DNA of 5,870 nucleotides, taken from the NCBI GenBank assembly GCA_964564325.1, contig CAZMBD010000115.1:1-5870 (forward strand), in the 5' to 3' direction. How positions within the stretch are numbered: position 1 is the first letter of the stretch; each line of letters opens with the position of its first letter. Positions 1-5,870 of the stretch are shown here, piece after piece. Origin of the DNA: JAAZMA01 sp964564325. GTDB lineage: Bacteria; Bacillota; Clostridia; Tissierellales; Tepidimicrobiaceae. Both the position numbers and the translations under genes were made by a program. The notes beneath the pieces are model-generated. The model ran no database searches. It was not told the origin of the DNA and saw only the letters and a program-made list of their open reading frames with translations.

Positions 1-962
1 AAAAACTTGATCCTACTTTTGTAATTTCAGCAGCACATAGTGTCCTAGAAGTATGCGAAAAAGGATCTATATTAATTATTGAATCTACAGTATCACCAGG
101 GACAATAGATAGATATGTTCGCCCTGAAATTGAAAAGAAGGGTTATATAATTGGGGAAGGTGTTCACCTTGTTCATGCACCAGAGAGAATTATACCAGGG
201 AATATGATATATGAGCTTGAGCACAATTCAAGGACCATAGGAGCCGATGAAAAAGATATAGGAGAAAAGGTAAAGGAGCTATATTCAAGTTTTTGTAAGG
301 CAGAGATTGTTGTAACCGATATCAGATCAGCAGAAATGTCAAAGGTAGTAGAGAATACATATAGGGATATAAATATTGCTTTTGCAAACGAGCTGGCTAA
401 GATTTGCAGAGCCGACAATATGGATGTATATGAGATAATAAGAATAGCTAATAAGCATCCCAGAGTTAATATATTACAGCCTGGTCCAGGTGTTGGAGGC
501 CATTGTATTTCAGTTGATCCGTGGTTTCTGGTTGGTGATTATCCCGATTTGACTAACCTAATATTAACCGCTAGAAAGACTAATGATTCGATGCCTACTC
601 ATGTTTTGAAAAGAATCAGGGACATTATGAGGGAGCATAACATAAGAGATATATCCAAAGTTGGTTTATATGGATTGACATATAAAGAAAATGTGGACGA
701 TACTAGAGAGAGTCCTACTTTGCAATTATTAGAGAGAATGGATGAGCACCTGGCTTTTGGCGTAAAAGTATTTGATCCATTTGTGAAAGAGAGAATCGCA
801 GAACACCAGTTTAAAAGCTTTGAAGACTTTATTAATGAAATAGAAATTCTGGTTATTATGGTGGGACATGACCATATTAAAGACAATCTTGAAAAGATTA
901 AAGATAAATTGATACTAGACACTAAAAACATCTGCAATTTTGATGGTGTATATAAATTATAA
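1..962 (+). CDS. wecC: UDP-N-acetyl-D-mannosamine dehydrogenase, 5' partial
   Basis: This cytoplasmic NAD-dependent enzyme oxidises UDP-ManNAc in two steps to UDP-ManNAcA, a precursor of acidic surface glycans. The gene is cut by the left edge. The open frame begins at base 3 and gives 319 residues to TAA at 960-962. The family is usually about 410-430 residues, so roughly 100 are missing, including the N-terminal Rossmann glycine loop. Visible motifs are STVSPGT (84-104), HAPERIIPGN (174-203), the helix KVVENTYRDINIAFANELAK, the catalytic loop GVGGHCISVDPW with its cysteine codon at 504-506, and the C-terminal UDP-binding motif GLTYKENVDDTRESP (663-716). The ATG at 204 is internal, because conserved sequence continues upstream of it. 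The HAPERIIPGN and GVGGHC forms fit the ManNAc dehydrogenase branch, and the 2-epimerase 16 bases downstream supports that. A UDP-Glc or UDP-GlcNAc dehydrogenase is less likely. Confidence 0.93.
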   Translation, partial: KLDPTFVISAAHSVLEVCEKGSILIIESTVSPGTIDRYVRPEIEKKGYIIGEGVHLVHAPERIIPGNMIYELEHNSRTIGADEKDIGEKVKELYSSFCKAEIVVTDIRSAEMSKVVENTYRDINIAFANELAKICRADNMDVYEIIRIANKHPRVNILQPGPGVGGHCISVDPWFLVGDYPDLTNLILTARKTNDSMPTHVLKRIRDIMREHNIRDISKVGLYGLTYKENVDDTRESPTLQLLERMDEHLAFGVKVFDPFVKERIAEHQFKSFEDFINEIEILVIMVGHDHIKDNLEKIKDKLILDTKNICNFDGVYKL

Positions 963-963
963 G

Positions 964-973
964 TTAGGATGAG
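964..973 (+). promoter_or_regulatory. Ribosome binding site of the 2-epimerase gene
   Basis: The purine-rich TTAGGATGAG lies five bases before the ATG at 979, inside the 16-base gap after the dehydrogenase stop. It fixes the true epimerase start, which open-frame searches miss because the frame breaks about 140 bases later. Confidence 0.7.
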
Positions 974-978
974 TAGAT

Positions 979-2069
979 ATGAAAAAAGTAATGGCGGTCT
1001 TTGGAACTAGACCTGAGGCAATTAAGATGTGCTCCTTAGTCAAAGAACTTAAGACAAGAGAAAAACTAAATACAATTGTTTGTGTAACAGGTCAACATAA
1101 GGAAATGCTAGATCAGGTTAAAATGCATTTGAAGTAGTACCAGATTATGAACTTTCTATTATGAAGTCAAGGCAGACATTGTTTGATGTGACAATCAATA
1201 TTCTTGAAAAAATGAAAGCTGTTCTTGAAGAGGTTAAGCCTGATGTGGTTTTAGTTCATGGTGATACTTCTACAACATTTGTAACAGCTTTAGCATGTTT
1301 TTATTTGCAGATACCAGTAGGACATGTTGAAGCAGGACTCCGAACTTACGATATATATTCTCCATATCCGGAAGAATTTAATAGACAAGCTGTGGGAATA
1401 GTCTCAAATTACAACTTTTCTCCAACTGAGTTGTCAAAAGAGAATCTTCTTAAAGAAGGTAAGAATCCTGAAACTATTTACGTGACCGGTAATACTGCAA
1501 TCGATGCACTTAAGACGACGGTCCGTGATGATTATACACATGAACATCTAGACTGGGCATCTGATAGTAGACTTATTATGATTACTGCTCATAGAAGAGA
1601 AAACCTTGGTGAGCCAATGAGAAATATGTTTAGAGCAATCAAGCGAATAATTGATGAAACTTCTGATATAAAAGCGATATATCCTATTCATATGAATCCT
1701 GTCGTTAGAGAAGCTGCTCAGGAGATATTAGGTGATACAGATAGGATACGTATTATTGAACCGCTGGAAGTTTTAGACTTCCACAATTTTCTTGCCAACT
1801 CTTATATGATAATTACAGATAGCGGAGGAATTCAAGAAGAAGCTCCAAGCTTGGGAAAGCCTGTACTAGTTATGAGAGATACAACAGAAAGGCCTGAAGG
1901 TATAGCTGCTGGAACTTTAAAGTTAGTCGGAACAGATGAAGAGATTATTTATAAAACATTTAAACAACTACTAGAAGATCAAAATGAATACGATAAGATG
2001 AGTAAAGCAAGCAATCCATACGGTGATGGGTTTACTAGTAAGAGGATTGCTGACATTCTTTGCAACTGA
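979..2069 (+). pseudogene. wecB: UDP-N-acetylglucosamine 2-epimerase, single-base frameshift
   Basis: This non-hydrolysing epimerase interconverts UDP-GlcNAc and UDP-ManNAc and supplies the dehydrogenase upstream. The N-terminus is clear from ATG 979 (MKKVMAVFGTRPEAIKM, then VCVTGQHKEMLDQV). After GTT at 1117-1119 the frame runs into TAG at 1135-1137. The family sequence resumes in the -1 frame from 1122 (NAFEVVPDYELSIMK) and continues to TGA 2067-2069. One extra A in the AAAA run 1120-1123 restores a 363-residue protein, close to the family's usual 365-385. All later catalytic motifs are intact: HGDT (Asp codon 1263), VEAGLRT (Glu 1329), PEEFNR (1368 on), TAHRREN (His 1590) and TDSGGIQEEAPSLGKP. 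The ATG at 1161 has no Shine-Dalgarno sequence and would lose the N-terminal Rossmann strand and GTRPEAIK loop. The lesion is either a recent mutation or a homopolymer base-calling error. Identity is near certain; whether the gene is broken in the organism is not. Confidence 0.92.
1120..1123 (+). other. Frameshift site in the 2-epimerase gene
   Basis: The run of four A's joins frame 1 (ending in K at 1120-1122) to frame 3 (starting with N at 1122). Five A's would read V-K-N-A-F-E without interruption. No canonical X-XXY-YYZ slippery heptamer is present: the zero-frame codons are GTT AAA, which would re-pair poorly after a -1 slip. Four A's are also short for transcriptional slippage. A programmed frameshift therefore looks unlikely. 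Confidence 0.85.
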
Positions 2070-2073
2070 AATA

Positions 2074-2080
2074 GGGGGTG
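2074..2080 (+). promoter_or_regulatory. Ribosome binding site that sets the start of the CapK-like gene
   Basis: GGGGGTG lies eight bases before the ATG at 2089 and just after the epimerase stop at 2069. It favours 2089 over the in-frame upstream ATG at 2023, which lies inside the epimerase coding sequence without a comparable site. It also favours 2089 over the ATG at 2098. Confidence 0.72.
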
Positions 2081-2088
2081 TATACTAT

Positions 2089-3441
2089 ATGGATTTGATG
2101 AGGGTATATAATAAGTTACCTATTCTTGGTCAAAATATAGCCTGTTCTATTGAAGGAAAAAGGATCAAGAAAAATAGATATAATGCGGAATTCAATAAGA
2201 CACTTCATAGCTACAAGCAGCGAAGCAATTGGACTTATGAACAAAAATGTGAATTTAGAGATGAAAGATTGCAAAAAATGATTAGATACTGCTATCAATC
2301 AGTGCCGTATTATAGAAAGATCTTTGATGAATATGGTATAAATCCAGATTCAATAAATACTTTAGATGATTTAAAGGTGATACCAATCTTAACAAAAAAT
2401 ATGGTAAAGAGTAATTTTAAGGACCTAATATCAGATGATTTTGACAAAAATAGAATGATTAAAACAAGTACAAGCGGGACAACTGGATCTGGATTAACTT
2501 TTTACACCACCGCTAAAGCAATACATGAACAGTTTGCAACCTTTTGGAGAGCAAGAAACAACATTGGTATAGAATTAGAAGAGTATAATGCTACATTTGG
2601 AGGACAAAATGTTGTTCCTTTGGAACAAAACAAATCACCTTTTTGGAGATATAACATACCAGGAAATCAGGTGTATTTTAGCGTCTATCATCTAAATGAG
2701 AAAAATATTGAAAGTTATATTTCTGAACTAGAAAAGAAAAAGATAAAATGGATTCATAGTTATCCTTCTGCAATTAGTTTAATTGCACAATACATGATTG
2801 AAAATGATATAGAATTAAAAAATAAAATTAGATTTATTACTACAGGATCGGAAAACTTAATGGATACACAGAAAGATATGATTTATAATGCTTTTGGCGT
2901 TGTACCGTATCAACACTATGGACAAGCTGAAAATGTAGCTATTTTTTCTGAGGATGTAGACCATAAAATTTTAGTAGATGAGGATTTTTCTGCAGTAGAA
3001 TTTATATATGATTCAGAGCTTCAGATCTATAAAGTCGTAGGAACCTCTTTAAACAACTATGCTATGCCATTCATAAGATATGAAATTGGAGATGTTGCAA
3101 AATTCAAAGAGACTAGTTATGGTAGAGAAATAATTTCTGTAGATGGACGAAAGGATGACTATATTACACTTACTAATGGTAGCAAAATAGGTAGACTTAG
3201 CGTTGCTTTTAGAAATCTTATTAATATTTCAGAAGCTCAGATTATTCAAAAGAGAATAGGCGAGATAAATATAAGGGTCGTGAAGGGTCGGGATTATAAC
3301 ATCGAAGATGAAAAACAACTAATTAAAAATATGCAAACTAAAATTGGAGAGACTGAAAAAATAAACATTGAATATGTAAATGTAATTCCTAAAACTAAAA
3401 ATGGTAAGTTGAGATTTGTAATATCGGAAATAAAAAAATAA
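2089..3441 (+). CDS. CapK / phenylacetate-CoA-ligase-like adenylate-forming enzyme
   Basis: The predicted 450-residue cytoplasmic protein belongs to the ANL adenylate-forming superfamily, in the branch annotated as CapK, PaaK or 'coenzyme F390 synthetase' and often found in polysaccharide clusters. The N-terminal part carries the YCYQSVPYYRKIFDEYGI region typical of PaaK/CapK proteins. The ATP P-loop is TSTSGTTGSG at residues 126-135. The core motif YGQAE is at 277-281, MPFIRYEIGD (the YRTGD equivalent) at 326-335, GRKDDYI at 353-359, and PKTKNGK with the catalytic-type lysine at 434-440. Every adenylation motif is present, so the enzyme looks active. The family turns a carboxylic acid plus ATP into an acyl-adenylate, sometimes followed by transfer to a thiol or amine. 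Here it probably activates an acid for amide or acyl decoration of the glycan. The substrate is unknown, and no carrier protein or acyltransferase is visible in the window. The gene follows the epimerase by 19 bases and is likely cotranscribed. The start at 2089 rests on the ribosome site. Confidence 0.86.
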   Translation: MDLMRVYNKLPILGQNIACSIEGKRIKKNRYNAEFNKTLHSYKQRSNWTYEQKCEFRDERLQKMIRYCYQSVPYYRKIFDEYGINPDSINTLDDLKVIPILTKNMVKSNFKDLISDDFDKNRMIKTSTSGTTGSGLTFYTTAKAIHEQFATFWRARNNIGIELEEYNATFGGQNVVPLEQNKSPFWRYNIPGNQVYFSVYHLNEKNIESYISELEKKKIKWIHSYPSAISLIAQYMIENDIELKNKIRFITTGSENLMDTQKDMIYNAFGVVPYQHYGQAENVAIFSEDVDHKILVDEDFSAVEFIYDSELQIYKVVGTSLNNYAMPFIRYEIGDVAKFKETSYGREIISVDGRKDDYITLTNGSKIGRLSVAFRNLINISEAQIIQKRIGEINIRVVKGRDYNIEDEKQLIKNMQTKIGETEKINIEYVNVIPKTKNGKLRFVISEIKK

Positions 3442-3458
3442 AATTAAATAATGAAGTT

Positions 3459-3463
3459 GGTGA
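3459..3463 (+). promoter_or_regulatory. Ribosome binding site of the first glycosyltransferase gene
   Basis: GGTGA, four bases before ATG 3468, lies in the 26-base gap after the CapK-like gene. It is weaker than the sites upstream but correctly placed. No hairpin terminator is visible in the gap, so the two genes probably share a transcript. Confidence 0.5.
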
Positions 3464-3467
3464 AAAA

Positions 3468-4589
3468 ATGAAAAAAGTTGTATTTCTGCTTTCACATATT
3501 CCCAATCCAAGAATGCTAAAAAGAATAAAAGCCATAGAATCTGATTTTAGGATTACAGTTTTATATTGGGATAGGGGACAAGAAATAAAAGAAACATTTG
3601 AAATTAACCCTAATCATAGTGTGAAAAAAATATTACTAAAGGCTCCAATGGGGCAGCCCATAAAAAGAATTATTCCTTGGATACGTTTTTTTATTAAATC
3701 ATTCAGGATTTTAAAAAAAGAAATTCCTGCAATTATCCATGTAAGTAATTTAGATATGCTATTAATAGCATGTTTTTATAAAATAACTCGGAAAAAAACA
3801 GCTAATATAATATATGAAGTTGCAGATTTACCTAAACATTGGACTGTAAATAAAATTCGTAGTGTTAGAGATTTCATGATGTTTATGCTTAAAAAAATTG
3901 AAATGAAATCAATGAGAAAAGTATCAAAATTAATATTGACTTCCCCATATTTCTGGGATGTATATTACTCAAAATTTACAAATGAAGAAAAATATATATT
4001 TATGCCTAATGCACCTTACCGAAGCATATTTAAAGAATATAATAAAAAATCACATGACAAATTTACCGTAGGATTTATTGGATCTGTTAGATTTGTTGAA
4101 CAGCTAAAAATGCTAATAGAGGTTGTAGAAGAAATTGACGAAGATATAGATGTTTTTATTGCAGGCGGAGGCCCAAACTATCATGAAATTCAAAAGATCG
4201 CTCAGAATAAAAAATTCGTAAAATTACATGGCCCTTATAACTATGAGAAGGAAATTGTGAAATTATACGAAAATGTAGATTGTGTATATTCAGTTTACAA
4301 CACAAAGACAGAAGGAGTGAAAGTTGCATTGCCTAATAGATTATATGAAGCTATAGTATGTAGCCTACCTATAATAGTTTCAAAAAATACAGTTCTTGGA
4401 GATTTTGTTGAAGAAAATGGTATAGGATTTGTAGTAAATGATAAATCAGAATTAAAAGCTTCACTAATCGAGTTAAAGAATAATAAGAACACTTTAGAAA
4501 GAATTGAGGAAAATTGCAACAATATTAAAGAAAATTATTATTTTGAAAATAGTAGTAAGTATTTATTGAAAGAATATTTAAATTTGTGA
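3468..4589 (+). CDS. GT-B fold glycosyltransferase, family 4-like
   Basis: The 373-residue protein is a normal length for a GT4-type enzyme and should transfer a sugar from a nucleotide donor to a lipid-linked glycan at the inner face of the membrane. The N-terminal Rossmann domain opens with KKVVFLLSHIPNPRM. It contains IIHVSNLDMLL (about 89-99) and YEVADLP at 116-122, and a hydrophobic, basic stretch around 68-84 that could dock on the membrane. The C-terminal donor domain contains GFIGSVRF (202-209), AGGGP (232-236) and LPNRLYEAIVCSLPIIVS, with Glu294 at the position of the second glutamate of the family's E-x7-E motif. Glu282 lies twelve residues earlier, so the first glutamate is not in classic register. 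This is a diverged branch, and donor and acceptor cannot be predicted. The gene is visibly richer in A/T and in Lys, Ile and Asn codons than the dehydrogenase and epimerase, as is common in variable parts of such clusters. Confidence 0.86.
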   Translation: MKKVVFLLSHIPNPRMLKRIKAIESDFRITVLYWDRGQEIKETFEINPNHSVKKILLKAPMGQPIKRIIPWIRFFIKSFRILKKEIPAIIHVSNLDMLLIACFYKITRKKTANIIYEVADLPKHWTVNKIRSVRDFMMFMLKKIEMKSMRKVSKLILTSPYFWDVYYSKFTNEEKYIFMPNAPYRSIFKEYNKKSHDKFTVGFIGSVRFVEQLKMLIEVVEEIDEDIDVFIAGGGPNYHEIQKIAQNKKFVKLHGPYNYEKEIVKLYENVDCVYSVYNTKTEGVKVALPNRLYEAIVCSLPIIVSKNTVLGDFVEENGIGFVVNDKSELKASLIELKNNKNTLERIEENCNNIKENYYFENSSKYLLKEYLNL

Positions 4590-4606
4590 TGGAAGTATTA
4601 TATAAT

Positions 4607-4680
4607 AGCCGCTTAAGTGAAGATTGAAAGTTATCGATACCACCCAAAGGAACCGCCCATTTAGTTGTAAGCAAGTGGCT
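4607..4680. repeat. Inverted repeat A
   Basis: The arm AGCCGCTT (4607-4614) can pair with AAGTGGCT (4673-4680) over eight bases with one G-U. The flanking A/T bases (tataat on the left, ataata on the right) extend the stem to about 13 of 14 pairs. The loop is 58 bases. The right arm is followed by a T-rich stretch, but the loop is too long for a normal intrinsic terminator. Confidence 0.6.
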
Positions 4681-4749
4681 ATAATAATTTTATTTTGTAA
4701 CTACAGTTAGGAATGATTGTACTTATGGGCGCTTAAATTGAGATTCTAA
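4610..4749 (+). repeat. Diverged direct repeat, two 20-base copies 120 bases apart
   Basis: The 20-base segments starting at 4610 and at 4730 match at 15 positions, including an exact CGCTTAA at the start and an internal AGATT. The start-to-start distance is exactly 120. This could reflect duplicated element ends or an old tandem duplication. Confidence 0.5.
4651..4734. repeat. Inverted repeat B, interlocked with A
   Basis: AACCGCCCATTTAGT (4651-4665) and the complement of 4721-4734 (AAGCGCCCATAAGT) agree at 12 positions, with one short gap and two mismatches. The perfect core is CGCCCAT (4654-4660) with ATGGGCG (4725-4731). The left arm sits in the loop of repeat A and the right arm lies outside it. 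In RNA the two stems would therefore form a pseudoknot or be alternatives. Confidence 0.55.
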
Positions 4750-4885
4750 TTCAAATGAGATTACGGAAAAGATATTAGATATTGTCGATAACTACGGTGA
4801 AATATCAACAAGGTTAAGTAAATTATGTAAAGTTTACAACTGGAATATAATTTCTAAAAAATTTAATTTGCTTTATAAAAGTTGA
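4742..4885 (+). pseudogene. C-terminal remnant of a GT4 glycosyltransferase
   Basis: An open stretch of 47 codons ending in TGA 4883-4885 has no start codon of its own; an in-frame TGA lies at 4739-4741. It begins DSNSNEITEKILDIVDN and ends VYNWNIISKKFNLLYKS. This is the usual tail of GT4 enzymes, where a 'GDS..L...I..LL.N' helix is followed by a 'YSW..I...Y..LY' ending. Both neighbouring glycosyltransferase genes are separate: the upstream one has its own C-terminus and stop. This is therefore the stub of a third gene whose first roughly 300 codons are gone. The break coincides with the end of the repeat-rich segment, which suggests insertion-associated deletion. It is unlikely to be translated. 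Confidence 0.66.
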
Positions 4886-4891
4886 AATTTC

Positions 4892-4904
4892 AAAGGACGA
4901 GGTG
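4892..4904 (+). promoter_or_regulatory. Ribosome binding site of the last glycosyltransferase gene
   Basis: AAAGGACGAGGTG holds two Shine-Dalgarno-like cores, AAAGGA and GAGGTG. The second lies five bases before ATG 4910, the best-placed start. The site begins six bases after the stop of the glycosyltransferase remnant, so it probably served the original operon and was kept. Confidence 0.7.
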
Positions 4905-4909
4905 TTTAA

Positions 4910-5870
4910 ATGTATATATTAATAATTGCTAGAGGATATCCAACAGAGAAATACAAGATGAATGGAATTTTTGAGTTTGATCAATCTAAAGCCCTAGTCC
5001 AAGCGGGACATAAAGTTATTTATGCTGCAGTTGACGTGAGATCTATTAGAAGATGGCGAAAATGGGGGGGGGAAAGCTTCGAAAAAGATGGTGTTCAAAT
5101 TGAAGCCATTAATATTCCAGGCGGAAGGATACCAAAATCAATATTGTGCAAGATGCGAATTTGGGGTCTTAAAAAACTGTATGCTAGAATTGAAGCAAAA
5201 TATGGTAAACCTGATATAATACACGCACATTTTTTAGGTTATGGCAATATTTCTACCAAAGTTTTAGCAAAGCATAACATACCTATTGTACTAACAGAAC
5301 ATTTATCAGGAATGAATAATAAGGCTTTAGAGCCTAGACTCATTACATTAGGCGCCGAAACCTACCCAAAGGTAGACAAACTCATAACTGTTAGTAGGGC
5401 TCTTGCTAATAACATTGAAGAAAAATTTGGAGTTAAAGCCACAGTAATTCCCAATATGGTTGATACAGAAAGCTTTAACTACATCAGCAGGAAAAACGAA
5501 AATGACGATTATGTGTTTGTATCAACGGGAGGCTTAATACCTAGAAAAAGTATGGACATGCTAGTGGATTCTTTTAATATAGCATTTAAAGATAAGAAAA
5601 AAGTTAAGCTCTATATATTTGGTGAAGGGGCAGAGCGGTCTAAACTAGAACAAATGATAGCTGAATACAAACTAACTGAGCAAATTTTTTTGATGGGTTT
5701 AAGGGATAGAAAAGAAATTGCAAAAAGAATGCATGAAAGTGATTGCTTTGTTTTAGCCTCAAAGCTGGAAACTTTTGGTGTAGCATATATAGAGGCTTTA
5801 GCAGCAGGGTTACCAGTTATAGCAACAAACTGCGGTGGACCTGAAGAATTTGTCCATAAAGATAATGGTA
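4910..5870 (+). CDS. GT4-family glycosyltransferase, 3' partial
   Basis: The frame stays open for 320 codons to the right edge. The family is usually 370-390 residues, so the C-terminal tail is missing. This is a canonical GT-B, family 4 retaining glycosyltransferase that would extend the lipid-linked repeat unit in the cytoplasm. The N-terminal domain has YILIIARGYPTEKYKMNGIFEFDQ, where the glycine loop reads RGYPTE...NGIF, then HAHFLGYG (105-112), TEH (129-131) and VSRAL (161-165). The linker IPNMVD (180-185) leads to the donor domain with TGGLIPRKS (206-214), FGEGAE (237-242) and the E-x7-E motif, Glu287 and Glu295 in LETFGVAYIEALAAGLPVI. Arg212/Lys213 and the two glutamates are positioned for the nucleotide-diphosphate sugar. 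The best supported match is the general exopolysaccharide or capsule mannosyl/glucosyl/GlcNAc-transferase group; donor specificity is unknown. Residues 52-55 (WGGE) are encoded across a nine-G run. Confidence 0.92.
   Translation, partial: MYILIIARGYPTEKYKMNGIFEFDQSKALVQAGHKVIYAAVDVRSIRRWRKWGGESFEKDGVQIEAINIPGGRIPKSILCKMRIWGLKKLYARIEAKYGKPDIIHAHFLGYGNISTKVLAKHNIPIVLTEHLSGMNNKALEPRLITLGAETYPKVDKLITVSRALANNIEEKFGVKATVIPNMVDTESFNYISRKNENDDYVFVSTGGLIPRKSMDMLVDSFNIAFKDKKKVKLYIFGEGAERSKLEQMIAEYKLTEQIFLMGLRDRKEIAKRMHESDCFVLASKLETFGVAYIEALAAGLPVIATNCGGPEEFVHKDNG
5064..5072 (+). repeat. Nine-G homopolymer inside the GT4 gene
   Basis: Nine consecutive G's in an A/T-rich gene encode the end of Trp52, Gly53, Gly54 and the first base of Glu55. 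The frame is correct at nine. Gain or loss of one G would shift the frame about 50 codons in and abolish the enzyme. Such tracts act as slipped-strand phase-variation switches in surface-glycan genes of several bacteria. Confidence 0.85.

Larger units (their letters stand above)
4590..4740. mobile_element. Possible degenerate insertion-sequence end or MITE relic
   Basis: This stretch has no intact gene but is full of repeats (entered separately). It contains GTAAGC at 4667-4672 reading rightward, and CGCTTAA at 4610-4616 and again at 4730-4736, whose complement is TTAAGCG. IS66-family elements have terminal repeats beginning GTAA, often GTAAGCG, so these look like decayed ends of such an element. 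The right-hand end directly abuts a truncated glycosyltransferase tail, as expected if an insertion and later deletion removed most of a gene. No transposase coding sequence is recognisable on either strand and no target-site duplication could be confirmed. The IS66 link is from memory of the family consensus and is tentative. Confidence 0.3.

Noticed and set aside
599..937. Antisense open frames on the minus strand, here and at 173-418, 2116-2298, 3319-3510 and 4295-4522
   Set aside because: They are mirror images of well-supported + strand genes and have no protein family character.
204..962. Complete 252-residue dehydrogenase starting at ATG 204
   Set aside because: Conserved sequence (STVSPGT, HAPERIIPGN) continues in frame upstream to base 3, so 204 is internal to a longer gene cut by the window edge.
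1114..1126. Programmed -1 ribosomal frameshift in the epimerase gene
   Set aside because: The GTT AAA codons do not form a slippery heptamer with good re-pairing, no stimulatory hairpin was obvious, and this family is not known to use recoding.
1161..2069. Independent 302-residue epimerase from ATG 1161
   Set aside because: There is no ribosome site, and family sequence extends upstream in the same frame to 1122 and then in another frame to the true start at 979.
2023..2088. Upstream ATG start for the CapK-like gene, adding 22 residues
   Set aside because: It lies inside the epimerase tail, the added residues mirror epimerase coding sequence in another frame, and the strong ribosome site points to 2089.
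4589..4684. Short frame overlapping the previous stop (TGATG), 12 codons, then a further 18 codons in frame after TGA 4625
   Set aside because: It is too short, interrupted by a stop, has no recognisable family and overlaps the repeat-rich segment; probably chance.
4601..4685. Promoters at the TATAAT boxes 4601-4606 and 4680-4685
   Set aside because: No acceptable -35 element lies 16-18 bases upstream of either, and TATAAT is common by chance in this A/T-rich gap.
4673..4700. Rho-independent terminator after the first glycosyltransferase
   Set aside because: The stem is followed by T-rich sequence, but the 58-base loop and A/T-rich outer stem do not fit a standard terminator.

Overview
The window is part of a cell-surface polysaccharide (capsule, teichuronic-acid-like or exopolysaccharide) gene cluster. 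All recognisable genes lie on the + strand. The A/T-rich composition, the strong purine-rich ribosome binding sites and the tightly packed genes suggest a low-GC Firmicute, probably a clostridial or Lachnospiraceae-type anaerobe. That placement is inferred from composition and protein character only. No 16S, tRNA or taxon-specific marker is present.

Layout. Bases 1-962 hold the 3' three quarters of a UDP-N-acetylmannosamine dehydrogenase (wecC type). Bases 979-2069 hold a UDP-GlcNAc 2-epimerase (wecB/mnaA type) broken by one missing base near 1120-1123. Bases 2089-3441 encode a CapK / phenylacetate-CoA-ligase-like adenylate-forming enzyme. Bases 3468-4589 encode a GT-B (family 4-like) glycosyltransferase. 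A 320-base gap follows (4590-4909). It is not empty: it holds interlocked inverted repeats, a diverged direct repeat spaced by exactly 120 bases, and the stranded C-terminal tail of another glycosyltransferase (4742-4885). From 4910 a second, canonical GT4 glycosyltransferase runs off the right edge. It carries a nine-G tract in its coding sequence.

How the genes work together. WecB interconverts UDP-GlcNAc and UDP-ManNAc, and WecC oxidises UDP-ManNAc to UDP-ManNAcA. The window therefore suggests a surface glycan containing N-acetylmannosaminuronic acid. The two glycosyltransferases would add sugars to a lipid-linked repeat unit at the cytoplasmic face of the membrane. The CapK-like protein probably activates a carboxylic acid for modification of the glycan, but its substrate cannot be read from sequence. 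Gaps of 16, 19 and 26 bases between the first four genes indicate one transcript.

I found no clearly new biological system. The points most worth a second look are the wecB frameshift, the G9 tract as a possible phase-variation switch (or, with the frameshift, a sign of homopolymer sequencing error), and the scarred gap before the last gene.
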